A stretch of 64,000 bases of DNA, taken from Hemibagrus wyckioides. Lineage: Eukaryota; Chordata; Actinopteri; Siluriformes; Bagridae. The stretch spans positions 26,059,280 through 26,123,279 of the forward strand of contig NC_080710.1 in assembly GCF_019097595.1 (NCBI RefSeq), in the 5' to 3' direction. This document shows positions 49,273 to 59,833 of this stretch, piece after piece. Made by a program: the position numbers and the translations under genes. The notes below the pieces were generated by a model. It was not told where the DNA came from. It did not search any database and saw only the letters and a list, made by a program, of their open reading frames with translations. Position 1 is the first letter of the stretch, and every line of letters starts with the position of its first letter.

Positions 49273-49409
49273 CTTCTCTTCTCTTCTCTTCTCTTCTCTT
49301 CTCTTCTCTTCTCTTCTCTTCTCTTCTCTTCTCTTCTCTTCTCTTCTCTTCTCTTCTCTTCTCTTCTCTTCTCTTCTCTTCTCTTCTCTTCTCTTCTCTT
49401 CTCTTCTCT
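49273..49409. repeat. (TTCTC)27 pentanucleotide satellite
   Basis: About 137 bp, phase-perfect through two full 60-base lines, with no visible interruption. It forces open frames on both strands (RREEK repeats on minus, SLLFS repeats on plus) that carry no meaning. Confidence 0.98.
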
Positions 49410-50284
49410 GGATCTCGTATCTCGGAGTCAGAATTTCCTACAATAATAAGCATCTCCTTCTGTCGTCCTGTATTATTATTTAATAACCATACATGTTTAA
49501 AATATCTCCAGTCTGTGTGGAGTTGCCATGGTGAGGTCTGTACATAGCTTTAAAAGGAAAAATGTCCTTGAAAAGCAGTGGAAATTTCTCAAACACCTCA
49601 GGGAGGATTTTTTAAACACAGTTAAGTAAAAAGGACATGTGTACATTTGAGACAGTGGCACCTGTGTATATCGGGTACAAGAGAAAAAGATGGAGTGCTG
49701 ACTTTAACACTGATCTCACACGCCTGTACTGTACGGTAAATACGAGATTGGACCAAATTAATGAGTACCTCTTATCTCCTTCTCTGGTAAAATTTAGGAG
49801 AGTGTGTTAGTGAGTCAATTACATTTCCTCCAAAGACTTTTTCAGTAGTGCCTTCTGTTCGTGATCAACTCATGAACAATGAAGCAGCTTTCAAACCTGC
49901 TGTCCCATCAGGGATCCATCAGTGGAGTCATAGCAATGTGTTGCAAAAGCATGACTAATGTTACTAGATGTAAGTGTTACAAAAAAGTATGAGGAATAAT
50001 AAAGGCTGATGATGCTCTCAAGTTTTTTTGTATGAGCTGGCACGCAAGACTCCTGTGAACTTCTAGCTAACTTAAACTCCTCAAAACACAGGGCTGAAAA
50101 TATAACAGCAGGTTAACATTCTTGTGGCATGTGCAATTAGCTGAACCTTTACAATGTCATGCAGACCACCAGGGGGACTTTTGGAAGTAAATTTGATGTT
50201 TTAGAGTAATATGCTCACTCTCAACTGTAACTGTTCATTTATTAACAGCATAGAGACTTGTGCTTAACGAAGAAAAACTTTGAT
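49410..50284. other. Unique non-coding sequence
   Basis: Nothing recognised. Confidence 0.4.
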
Positions 50285-50420
50285 ATGGTGAAATTTTCTT
50301 TAAGGAGAGTTTCTCCAGTGTCAGAGTTGTGTAACTGTCAGGAAGTTTTTGTCCTCAGGATCGAGCTGTTCATCACGTTCATTTTTCTTGGTAATATAAA
50401 TAGCTGGATTGTTGTTTTTT
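50285..50420 (+). repeat. Dispersed repeat family X, copy 3
   Basis: 'GAGAGTTTCTCCAGTGTCAG' and 'GTGTAACTGTCAGGAAG' align with 63,290-63,345 and 12,515-12,560. The ends are not defined. Confidence 0.5.
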
Positions 50421-50564
50421 TTTGTTTCTTTCTTTCTTTTTGTCAAGTCAACCCCCATGTGAAATTAGTTTCCCAGAATGCACTGCAGCCTACAAACATG
50501 TCCACCCTGGACTACACTTCCCAAAATACACACACACACACAAAACTCACTCACATTGTAAAGA

Positions 50565-50645
50565 GATGGATGGATGGATGGATGGATGGATGGATAGATA
50601 GATAGATAGATATTTTATCCATCCCAAAGGGAAATTTACAATAGC
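50565..50645 (-). repeat. (GGAT)n-(GATA)n microsatellite attached to a LINE-type 3' terminus
   Basis: (GGAT)n passes into (GATA)n, and then 'TTTTATCCATCCCAAAGGGA' with AATTTACA. Read on the minus strand this is 'TGTAAATTTCCCTTTGGGAT' then GGATAAAATATC(TATC)n. That is the usual 3' end of a group of fish LINEs, so the tetranucleotide array probably grew from a retroposon tail. Confidence 0.7.
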
Positions 50646-51757
50646 CGCTATAGCCAAGCCTTTGTTTTATGACTTTGCTGACTTCCTGTTTTATTTGTTT
50701 GTTTCTTTGTTTGTTTGTCTTTGCCAAGCTTATCCTATTTGTGCCTCACCTGACCTGCTCCTGTTATTATGATTCTGTTTTTTCCTGACGTATTCAGATC
50801 TGCCTTGATGGTCTTTAATAAAACATGCTCAGCATCTGCTTTAGCCTCCTCTGAGCTGACAGTTTTCTGTCTTATGAAATTCAACACGGAGGAAGCAATA
50901 CTGCTGATGGGACGAGTGTGTATAGATGCTTTAAAGTAAATGATCATAGTACTATAACTTTTAAGTTTTTAAAAGTGTGCACAATGCTTTTTAATAATCG
51001 ATAACAGGTTGCTTTGGTGTAAGAGGAATAAAACACCTACAGGAAAATAATATAACTGTTCTACATCAGCATGTCCACACTTTTCTTATTCCTCATTCCT
51101 CACTTGTTTAGTGTAATATATAAGTCAATACTGTATCTTTGACCATCTCCTGCCATTTATTTACTTAAGTAAAATAAACCTCGTACAGGATCGCAGGTCT
51201 CCTGAGCGAGTGTGTACAAGTCAATAGGAAGCGAATGCAGCTCACACACTTTACTCTAGCAATGAATGCAGCACCCTGCTGTTCCACATAACTTATGCAC
51301 CTCATGTATACATTCCTGCAGCAGTCTACTATTGACACGCCAACAGCTGCATGCTGTGTGCTTTCCTTTATGGACATACACAATCTCAGTGCACAAATAT
51401 CAACATGCAAGCATGTACACGCACACAAATCCACACCAGACACCCTCACTACAGTTTTCAAACAAAATCGTCAGCGTGGAATTTTACGATTACATCTCTG
51501 ATTCATTCTTATCCCACATATAAACTCATAATACCAAGACCACAAAATGTAAACACACACACACACACACTCCTGTAGTGAGTGTGTACAACAGGTGCTG
51601 GCACCCGTGCAGTGCTGCACCACAAGTAACCGGGCAGCAGCCGTTTATTGCTCAGATTAATTAGGAGACAGCTGCCAGGACACTGGTGCCTTCTCACACC
51701 GCAGAAATGAAAACAAAAACCTGCTCCTGGAGCTACTGCTCTACTGCAAATGTCAGA

Positions 51758-51762
<5 letters not shown>
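50646..51762. other. Unique non-coding sequence
   Basis: A short (CA)n lies at 51,553-51,570. Overlapping open frames at 51,165-51,580 have no recognised motif. Confidence 0.35.

Positions 51763-51763
<1 letters not shown>

Positions 51764-51803
<40 letters not shown>
51764..51803. repeat. (GA)n microsatellite
   Basis: About 20 GA units. Confidence 0.97.
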
Positions 51804-51806
<3 letters not shown>

Positions 51807-52164
51807 TGGGAAATGAAAACAGAGAGAAAATCAATGAATGCAAAAACAAACGTAGGTTTCTGTCATTTTATTAAGCAGAGCCTAAGAAACAGAGCAGCAG
51901 CAGGCCCAATTAATACTGTGGGTGCCGTGTGAGGCCTTGCTGTGGCCCAGCAGCAACACACAGCAGGATCTCACTTTGATAACAAGCCTGAAGCCTCATC
52001 CAGCCAATGTTCCTACATCACTAAAACTACTTGCTTTAAAGTTTGTGCTTCTGCAACACAGAGGTGGTGTAGCAATGTAAGAAACCAAACCGCAGGTGGT
52101 CAGAGCTCACACTGCACTGCTGTAATTCAAGTAATACCTGGCTTTTTAAGACTAATTGTACCAC
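51804..52164. other. Unique non-coding sequence
   Basis: A 94-codon plus-strand open stretch (51,942-52,226) has no known motif and runs into a repeat. No gene is supported. Confidence 0.35.
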
Positions 52165-52345
52165 AGCGCTGTGGGATTCTCAGATCCGATTGGTTGATTC
52201 ATGTTCTCAAAGAGCTGCAGCTCTGACTGTAATTGAATTGAGCTCACAGGTTTATATTAATGCGCTGGTTCTAGTGTGATATTGTTTCTATGGTAACAGA
52301 TAACGCACAAGGACGTTCCAAAAAATCAAAGCCTAATAATAAATG
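52165..52345 (+). repeat. Dispersed repeat family X, copy 4 (left end)
   Basis: The start 'CAGCGCTGTGGGATTCTCAG' then ATCCGATTGGTTGA is matched in reverse complement at 58,910-58,955 ('GACCAATCAGATTCAAGAAT' and 'TCACCAGCGCTCTGG' on plus). Further in, 'GACGTTCCAAAAAATCAAAG' aligns with 12,568-12,595. The (TA)n at 52,367 may sit inside this element. Confidence 0.5.
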
Positions 52346-52363
52346 GAGGTAAAAATGTACAGA

Positions 52364-52366
<3 letters not shown>

Positions 52367-52451
<85 letters not shown>
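52367..52451. repeat. (TA)n microsatellite
   Basis: About 85 bp, uninterrupted and self-complementary. Confidence 0.98.
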
Positions 52452-52453
<2 letters not shown>

Positions 52454-53150
52454 GTTTATGCAATTCAACATATATCTGTTGTTCATATGTTCATCCCTCC
52501 AGGATTTTGCAATTTTGTGATAGCAGAAAATAATGCAAAGTCAAACAATATTCCACAATATTCAGAGGAGTTTGTGATATTGCCAAAGTCCTGGATGGGC
52601 TGGTAAACATTCAATGATAGGAAAGTCTTCAAGATAGTGGACTTTTATTTGATGACAGCAAAAGAAAAGTGAGGCAGGGAATGACTGTTTATAGCTGCTG
52701 TAGCATAAGGGATAACTTCAGCTAATTTGTTTCCTGGACATTCCACATCATTAAACATAGCTAATGAATAAAATACCACGTCATTCTTCAATAAATACAA
52801 ACAAATTGTAATCGTTAGAACAATTCTTTTGTTTAAGAGGAGTACAGTAAAACACTCCATGACATACTGTTATAGGAAAATAAACATCTGTGGATGTTAA
52901 CAGTAACTCCTCAGTGCACTCCTCAAGGTGTTTTTTTCCTTACTTATTATAAAGATTACAACTCTTTTCTTTTCATTTTTTTTTATTTTTACTTATATTA
53001 GTAATAGTCTAATAGGTCTACGCCATTATTTTAAACATCACGCCAATTAATACTAGTTCTGCCCTTCTTTTACTTGACTATCTCACCATCCCAAACATGC
53101 AACATCCATATTAAGGCCTAATTTTTAAAAAAAATTATATTTACAGTCAC
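52452..53150. other. AT-rich non-coding sequence, possibly the remainder of the family X element
   Basis: 'TTATAGGAAAATAAACATCT' near 52,870 and 'CAGGAAAATAATATAACTGT' near 51,040 resemble each other, hinting at more copies. The limits are unclear and no gene is seen. Confidence 0.3.
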
Positions 53151-53304
53151 ACTCTAACTCTCGTCGCTGGTCCCAAGCCCAAATAAAATGGGAGGGTTGC
53201 ATCAGAAAGCGTAAAACCTGTGCCAAAGCGAAACCTGCTGACCAAATGATCCCCTGTAGTGACCCCATACATGGGGCAGCTGAAAGAACAACAACAACAA
53301 CAAC
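53151..53304 (+). repeat. Retroposed repeat family C, copy with 12-bp target duplication
   Basis: The copy is flanked by identical ATTTACAGTCAC at 53,139-53,150 and 53,305-53,316. It ends in (CAA)6, a retroposon-like 3' tail. The body holds 'CGCTGGTCCCAAGCCCAAAT', 'AAATGGGAGGGTTGCATCAG' and 'GATCCCCTGTAGTGACCCCA'. It is the same family as 28,926-29,105 (opposite strand) and the next copy. Confidence 0.8.
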
Positions 53305-53316
53305 ATTTACAGTCAC

Positions 53317-53515
53317 TGCAGCCTGGGGTTTGATTCCTTAGCAGGGAATCAACCCAGCCACTGAGGGGTTAACTCTTAGTGCTGGTCCCAGCCCCGGATA
53401 AAATGGGAGGACTGCATCAAGAAGGGCATCAGACTTAATACCTGTGCCAAAATCAAAGATCGGATCAGATGATCCACTGTAGCGACCCCAAACCTGAAGG
53501 ACAACCACAACATCT
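53317..53515 (+). repeat. Repeat family C, second tandem copy, older
   Basis: 'GGTTAACTCTTAGTGCTGGT', 'CCCAGCCCCGGATAAAATGG' and 'ATCAGATGATCCACTGTAGC' repeat the body of the neighbouring copy. It ends in a worn ACAACCACAACA tail. It extends farther 5' than its neighbour ('GAATCAACCCAGCCACTGAG'). Confidence 0.75.
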
Positions 53516-54716
53516 CAACATGCTAGTATTCACTCTCCTAAAATGACATCATTACACATGACTTAATTAAAAGGACAATCCGTTGATGCATAAAATTCTG
53601 ACGTGTTCATGTTTAGGAAGAAATCAACACACTGCATATTCACTTCAATGGATTTCTCAATCTTACGGGTCTGAATGCAGCAAATGTAAAATTCCCCAAT
53701 CAAAATCAACACCTCTGTCACTCAGAATATGATTAGACATCAGGAAGTAATGGTCAAGCTGATTTATTTCTCCTTCCCAGGCCGATCAGCAATGTTTATA
53801 CAAGTTATTAGCATTTGATTGCTTGCTTTTGCACTTAAAGTAGACTTGCATCTATGCTGAAACCTATCCGATTTGCAATTATTGTCATTTCGCGTCAGAA
53901 AGGTTTATAGGGGGGGAATAATTTGGCCTGTTTGTCTAAATGTAATCTCCATCCTGAGCGCTTGCTGAGGAGAAAACCGGAGCTTTTGATTTCAAGGGTG
54001 CAGATCTGTGCTTCCACTCATCAATCTTGATTGCCTAGAATGTCCTGTTATCACAACACTCACACTGAATCTAAAAAACAAAGCTGGTGTTGATCAGGGG
54101 TTTGCTTTTGTAAGCAAACAGGAAATCCTGTGTTTCTGTTGATCTAACTGTGTAATGCACTTTAATTTCGAGAGGCAAGAAAAGCAGCCATTGGTTTTCA
54201 TTAGCATACAATGCGACATCACTGACAATGTGTAATTAAAATAAAGAACACACGTACAGCTCAAACGACACAAATAATCTCAGTGATTATGATTTAGTTT
54301 ATCCTCCACGACCAGATGCTTGATGGGTGGAATATAATAATTGCATTGTGGCTTCGGCATGTAATGAAGCATCTTCAGTTATTCCAAAACAAACCGCAAA
54401 TCAGAGTTATTTGTTCAGACTGTGTAGGGAACAAAAAAAAAAACACAATAAATCAAAGCATGTCTATAAATAGTGCAATAAAGAATGGAATGTAATGACA
54501 TTCAAATGTATCGCTGTTGCTTCTATGTTCTAGAATAAAACGCAGAATAATGTAAATAAACAAGCAACGTATTTATTAATACATTTAAGTAATAAATATA
54601 ATTGTTGCATAATGGGATTATGAAATAATGTAATTATGGAAGAATAATGAGTAATTAGGAATGTATAAAATAAATCTGTACTTAAAGGCTTGTGAACTTG
54701 TATGTATGTATGCATG
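53516..54716. other. Unique non-coding sequence
   Basis: No gene is supported. 53,760-54,060 is complex repeat-free sequence and a good candidate for a conserved non-coding element. Confidence 0.35.
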
Positions 54717-54862
54717 TATTATTATTATTGTTGTTGTTGTTGTTGTTGTTGTTGTTATTGTTATTATATAAAGTAACTAACTAAATTTAAATAAAATTAA
54801 AAACATTAAATTAAATAAATTAGACAATAATAACAGTAATAATAATAATAATAATAATTAGA
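54717..54862. repeat. (ATT)n-(GTT)n and (AAT)n cluster
   Basis: (ATT)3-(GTT)10-type array at 54,719-54,768, AT-rich spacer, then (AAT)7 at about 54,838-54,859. Confidence 0.9.
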
Positions 54863-56699
54863 AAACATTAACTAGCAAACAGACTTTTTAATTTATTTTT
54901 ATTTAGTTATTTTCTATATTTATTATTTGTTTTATTGCATTTTATTGTACCATGACAACAAGGGTCTCTGGATCCAAAAAAAAAAAAACTGACACGCTGT
55001 GTTATAGCCACATCAAGACTGAAATAAACTGCAGGTATGTTTGTTATGCAGACACACTTTTAAGCCAAATACTTCATACATTTCTTTTGTTTTCACTCCA
55101 GCAACAATTTTCTGCTCAGCCACACACATAAAATAGCGCACCCCTCTGAGGGTTCAGCTCCTGGATCTTTCACTCGTACAATTTACTCTTTGTGCGCTCT
55201 TTTTTTGTTCTTGATGCCACTGTAAACGCTGCCATTATCTCTGTTCTACACTGTCAACGTTTCATGCATAACCGACATACACGCCCACAGAGTGGAGGCC
55301 ATTAGGCCGGCGGCAAATGAAAACATGCAGACGTTTCTGGGAAAATTGCCCTCGCTGCAGGTAGGACGCAGTTTTATTGTTTTTATTAAGCCGGTGGAAT
55401 GTGGAAAACAGTCTTTTGTTTTATCAGAAGATGACTTCTGAAGTATAGAGTCTCTGTCTTTCTCTGAACTAGTTTATTTTTTTTAACATGTAAGACAAGT
55501 CAGTATAATATTTGGACACCTTGTTCAGCATGGATGGATTGTTTCAGTTGACAAATGAAGCATGAGAACAATAACTGGTAATAAAATGTTATGCTAATAT
55601 CACCATGAAAAAGTTATGAAGATTGAAGTCACCTCACAATAATCTTAGATGCATTTATAATGTTCTCTAGTGCTTCATACACACGAACATTCCTAAGGTG
55701 TAACCCAACCCGTTCTGCTCCCTGAGCTCCATGTGCATCGTTGCCAAGTACAACACACACCATTTCTTCCCCAAACAGCACTATAGGACACCCCATCTGA
55801 TCCTCTTTCTATTTTCTACAGCCTATCTATCATAGGCACACCTCAACCCTAACCACTCGGTCTCGCCATGCCGCCGAACAAAGGCCCAGACCAGGTGTCC
55901 TTCTGAAGCGACTAAAAAGAGAGAATAGGATGTGATTACCCCTCTTATTCCATTCATGTTCTCCGCTACATGGCCACATTACAATGCTTCTCACTCAGGT
56001 GAAGGCACTTTATCAGGGGGAGATTTTCCCCGGTTCCTATCCCATTTTTCATTACTGCTGGAGGGTCCTCTTTGGCCCTCCTGCCCCCTTGTTTCCTCTT
56101 ACTTCTGCCCCATCCGGAATGCCTGCTAGAAAAAATGGGAGCAAATGGGGAAAAAAACAGGGAGATATGTGCTTGAAAAATGGACACCCATTTACTGATA
56201 GTTATCAGGATTATTGTATTCATTAGACTTAATAAAAGCAAAGGCGGCCACTGTCTGTCGAGGATGGACCGTCGGCCCATAGATCAGTCACCGTGGCTTA
56301 TCCTTCCCTAATGTCTGTTATCATCTGAGAGACAATGCAACAAAAGGATTCACAGCACTGATGAGACAGAAAAAGAGAGAGGAAGAAAACAGGCAATGAA
56401 GAAGAGGGTGGGGTGATGGGGGGGGTCTGTCTGTCTGCACATGGAATTTAAATTCATTTTCACAATAAAAAAAACAAGCAAGGAGGAGAAAAATGCACAA
56501 AAGACAAAGACAGAGGCAGAAAAGGGAATCAGTGATAGGATAGGATCAGTGACAGTCTCGAGACGGCCCATCTCAACAAATTTTACTGATTAATCAGTTT
56601 GGATGCATTTCATAAAAATAAGGTGGTATTTTGTATGAAGAATGAGTCTGGTGTAGAGCTGTGACCATAAACAAGACACCCGGCATGTTGCACACGCAT
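54863..56699. other. Unique non-coding sequence
   Basis: No gene is supported. 55,930-56,310 is open in three frames on the two strands without known motifs and is complex in sequence. It is a candidate conserved non-coding element. Confidence 0.35.
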
Positions 56700-57440
56700 A
56701 GACTTTGCTGTCCAATTTATTAAGAACACCTGCACATTCATGCAGTTATCAAATCGGCCAATCGTGTGGCAGCATCGCAGTGTATTAAATCATGCAGAAA
56801 CAGGTCAAGAGTTCAGTTCACATTAAATAACATTTCTGAGTTGCATGGCAGGGTTGTTGGTGTCAGATGGGCTGGTTTGAGTATTTCAGAAGCTGATGAT
56901 GATCTGGGATTTTCACACGCAACAGAGTCTCCAGAGTTTCCACAGAATAGTGTGAAAAATATAACGGATCGGTTTGAGCTGACAGGAAGGATATAATAGC
57001 TTAAATAATCTTTTTTTTTTTTTACATCTGTGGTGAGCAGAAAAGCATCTCACAATGCACAACACATTGATCCTTGAGGTTGAACAGCAAAAGAGCACAT
57101 CAAGTCCCACTCCTGTCAGGAAAACACAAGAATCCAAGGCACAGACTGAGCAGTTGAAGATAAAAAAAATAATAATAATAAATCACCTGGTGCGTTTTCC
57201 AGTCTTCAACTGTCCAATTTCACTGAGACTGAAATACTCTAAATAGTCCATCTGGCACGAAAAAGCATACCATGGTTAAAGTTAACATTTTTTCCCCCCA
57301 TTCTGATGTTTGATGTGAAGATTACCTAAAGCTTTTGACCTGTATCTGCATGATTTTCTGCATTGTGCTGCTGCCACATGATTGGCTATCTAGATAAATG
57401 TGTAAATGTGCAGGTGTTCCTAAAAAACTGCCTGGTGTAT
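56700..57440. mobile_element. Fold-back Tc1-like element with long inverted arms
   Basis: The left arm ('TTATTAAGAACACCTGCACA', then 'GGCCAATCGTGTGGCAGCAT' and 'CATGCAGAAACAGGTCAAGA') is mirrored by the right arm read on the minus strand from about 57,432 ('TTTTTTAGGAACACCTGCAC', 'AGCCAATCATGTGGCAGCAG', 'CATGCAGATACAGGTCAAAA'). Both arms then continue inward into the same transposase 5' region: 'GATGGGCTGGTTTGAGTATT' on plus at about 56,866-56,885, and 'GATGGACTATTTAGAGTATT' on minus at about 57,255-57,236. Confidence 0.85.
56845..57150 (+). pseudogene. Tc1-like transposase N-terminal relic (left arm)
   Basis: The plus-strand reading has E-L-H-G-R-V-V-G-V-R-W-A-G-L-S-I-S-E-A-D-D-D-L-G-F-S-H-A-T. 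This looks like the helix-turn-helix DNA-binding part of Tc1-like transposases. A stop and frame loss follow. Further matches ('GAGCAGAAAAGCATCTCACA', 'CCCACTCCTGTCAGG') continue to about 57,150, but no catalytic domain is present. Confidence 0.7.
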
Positions 57441-57444
57441 GTAT

Positions 57445-57605
57445 ATAATATACACGTTATATCTCTTTGTATGCTCTTGTTTTGTCTGCACTCTCCTGAC
57501 TCTTACCTTTATACCTATTGTTCTTTGGAGTAACTGCGTCTCATTTCTCTAGACTTTGCACCTGCTACTAATTTGCATGTGACAAATAAACCTTGAATCT
57601 TAAAG
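57445..57605 (+). repeat. LINE-type 3' terminal repeat
   Basis: 'GTCTGCACTCTCCTGACTCT', 'TTCTTTGGAGTAACTGCGTC' and the end 'GTGACAAATAAACCTTGAAT' follow the pattern of 3' ends of fish non-LTR elements. No coding part is present. Confidence 0.5.
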
Positions 57606-58104
57606 TGAATTCCGTTGAACGTACCCATGCAAAAGGACCTCAGGGTTCTGAACTCTGTGTGCTTTTACTAGCGAATTAAGCAGGCAAGACATTCAAGAGC
57701 TTTTTAAAGACGGGAACATTACTTGGGGGCCTCATTGAATTCACTGACTGACTGTGTGAGAGTTCATCGAGTGAGAGAAGCAGGAGAGAGGGAAAGTCCT
57801 GAAAAGAGACATGTCATATAATTAATCCTCGTTTTAGAGCAGCAGGTCTAGAAGCTGTCAACTTATCTGGTGATGATGTTTGTTCTGAAACCACTAACAG
57901 TGACATATACAGTATATAAGGAATAAAACAAGACCAGGCATGTATTTTGGGGGAAAATAACCACTGGATTGGAATGGAGAATTTTCCCCTAACAGTGTTT
58001 TACTCCATTTATTAAGGAACTGCATGTTATACTATTCTATTTGTACGTTCAGTGTTACAGTAAAATGTTATGGAACATCTGTGAAATAGCGTTAGTTAAC
58101 GGTA
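57606..58104. other. Unique AT-rich sequence
   Basis: Nothing recognised. Confidence 0.4.
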
Positions 58105-58602
58105 GACCCGGTTCACATCTGTTAATGACGTCCGTCTCGAGTGATCCGATCCCAAGCCGGAAATTTTGAATGCGTCACCATTTGTGATTAGGTTTCATAC
58201 ATGAGTGAGGCTCTTCCACACATTAATTACACCAGTTTTCGCACTTAACTCACATGGTCTGCTAACGAAACTTATTAATGCACCAAATATGAGATGACAA
58301 AAAAAAAAAGCCACAAACAGCATCTGCTTTTTAAAGCATCACCTTCATTCATTAGCCTAGTAGTGGAGAACTCTATCATTCCATGTGATTTCCACAGTCT
58401 GTCAATGAATATGTACGTTCTGGTTCATTCCGGTCCTTCCGGTCCTACAACACAACGCATTCCCACTATGCATCCCAGACCACCTCTGAAGGTGTGATCG
58501 GATCGCTCTGGACCTCGTTCACATGTGTACTGCTGCTCTGTCCACTTATCATCACATCACCCAGCACGCATGTTAATGCCAGGTGTGAACAGGGCTTTAC
58601 AG
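58105..58602. mobile_element. MITE of about 500 bp with inverted ends
   Basis: The left end 'GTTCACATCTGTTAATGACG' then 'TCCGTCTCGAGTGATCCGAT' is mirrored by the right end read on minus from about 58,592: 'GTTCACACCTGGCATTAACA' then 'TGCGTGCTGGGTGATGTGAT'. A second inner inverted motif, 'GAGCGATCCGATCACACCTT' (minus, about 58,510-58,491), repeats the GATCCGATC core. The interior is non-coding. It resembles a MITE type widespread in fish. Confidence 0.75.
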
Positions 58603-58639
58603 CGTTTCCTCACTAGCCTCTTTTTCACTATTTCTCTGA

Positions 58640-58960
58640 AAGTTAATAAGCCAAAAAAAAACATCTAGCATTTCATGTTACCAAGAAACCAGAAATCAGA
58701 AACTCCTCCTTAGATCTGAAGACTTTCCTTTTTCACAAAACTTTCATTCACAAAGTATTGACACTGATCCTAAATACACACCATCTCATCTTCCATGTGT
58801 TTTTGATAAATTTATTTTGAGTATAATTGAATATGTTGGAATGAATGCATTGGCGTAATCACGTGATTTGCCTTGCAGCTGGAACTATTATTAGATCTGC
58901 AGTTACAGTTCTGACCAATCAGATTCAAGAATTCACCAGCGCTCTGGTTTGAGATGAATT
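58640..58960 (-). repeat. Probable family X-related MITE end
   Basis: 'CAGTTCTGACCAATCAGATT' and 'TCACCAGCGCTCTGG' are the reverse complement of the left end of the copy at 52,165. Upstream sequence to about 58,640 may belong to the same element, but the other boundary is not visible. Confidence 0.4.
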
Positions 58961-59403
58961 ACAGCCTCTGTTTTGGCATTTGGCTCTAAATCAGTTCACT
59001 TATGATTTGATTGGATTGGATTTCACTATGGCACTTTATGTGACACCAAAAACAACACTGTTACAGTTTGCAAACCTCCTGAAATATTTCAATCATTCAC
59101 ACCCTTTGTCACGTTGCACATGCACGTGTACGTCATTGTGCTGTATCATCCTGCTGGTGACCTGGAGTCCACTCAAGGTGAACCACAGTCCTTGAGCCCC
59201 CAATTAACCTAATCCAGTGGCCTAGGCCCTCTCAACCATTTATCACCCTATTCCCGTTAGTGCTGCTTAATAAAATGATTAAATAATCATTTTCATCAGG
59301 TCTGCTTTAATGAAACCATATATCCTCGTTAATCAAGACGTCAGGAGCTGGGCTGCATGCTGGACAGCAGTCACGGGAGGGAGAGTACAGCAGAGATGGC
59401 ATT

Positions 59404-59408
<5 letters not shown>
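58961..59408. other. Unique sequence
   Basis: Nothing recognised as a gene. Confidence 0.4.

Positions 59409-59442
<34 letters not shown>
59409..59442. repeat. Poly(A), 34 residues
   Basis: An uninterrupted A run. No LINE or SINE body is recognisable directly 5' of it, so its origin is unclear. Confidence 0.97.
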
Positions 59443-59444
<2 letters not shown>

Positions 59445-59811
59445 AGGGGAATGTGCACAACAGACCATGAAGAAATGCAAATGGATAGAAGTAAGTGTGG
59501 GGTGAGACGAGGTTGAAAAAAGGAGGGGGAATCGGTTTGTCTTTGATTGCTGCAAAGGCTGTCAAGCGTGACCCATTTAATGTCAGTCATATGTGCAGGG
59601 AAGCTGAGAGGAGGGTGTTGATGGAGGGTGATGGAGCTTGGGCTCATCTGTTCATCAACGATCTAGATTTCTCGGAATCTTACAGAGCCATCACAACTGG
59701 CTCTATCCTTTTATTTGTTTTTGTTTTTTTTTTTACTGATCTCAGAAGGACATGAGTGAGAGGGACTAGATGTAAGGTAGTCATGCACAAAGGGTTGGGT
59801 TTGGTTTAGTA
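59443..59811. other. Unique sequence with an 86-codon open stretch
   Basis: The plus-strand open stretch 59,495-59,755 has no recognised domain. No gene is supported. Confidence 0.35.
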
Positions 59812-59833
59812 GACACACACACACACACACACA
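59812..59833. repeat. (CA)n microsatellite
   Basis: About 11 units. Confidence 0.95.

Noticed and set aside
49205..49547. RREEK-repeat and SLLFS-repeat open frames on the two strands
   Set aside because: Direct translation of the (TTCTC)27 array.
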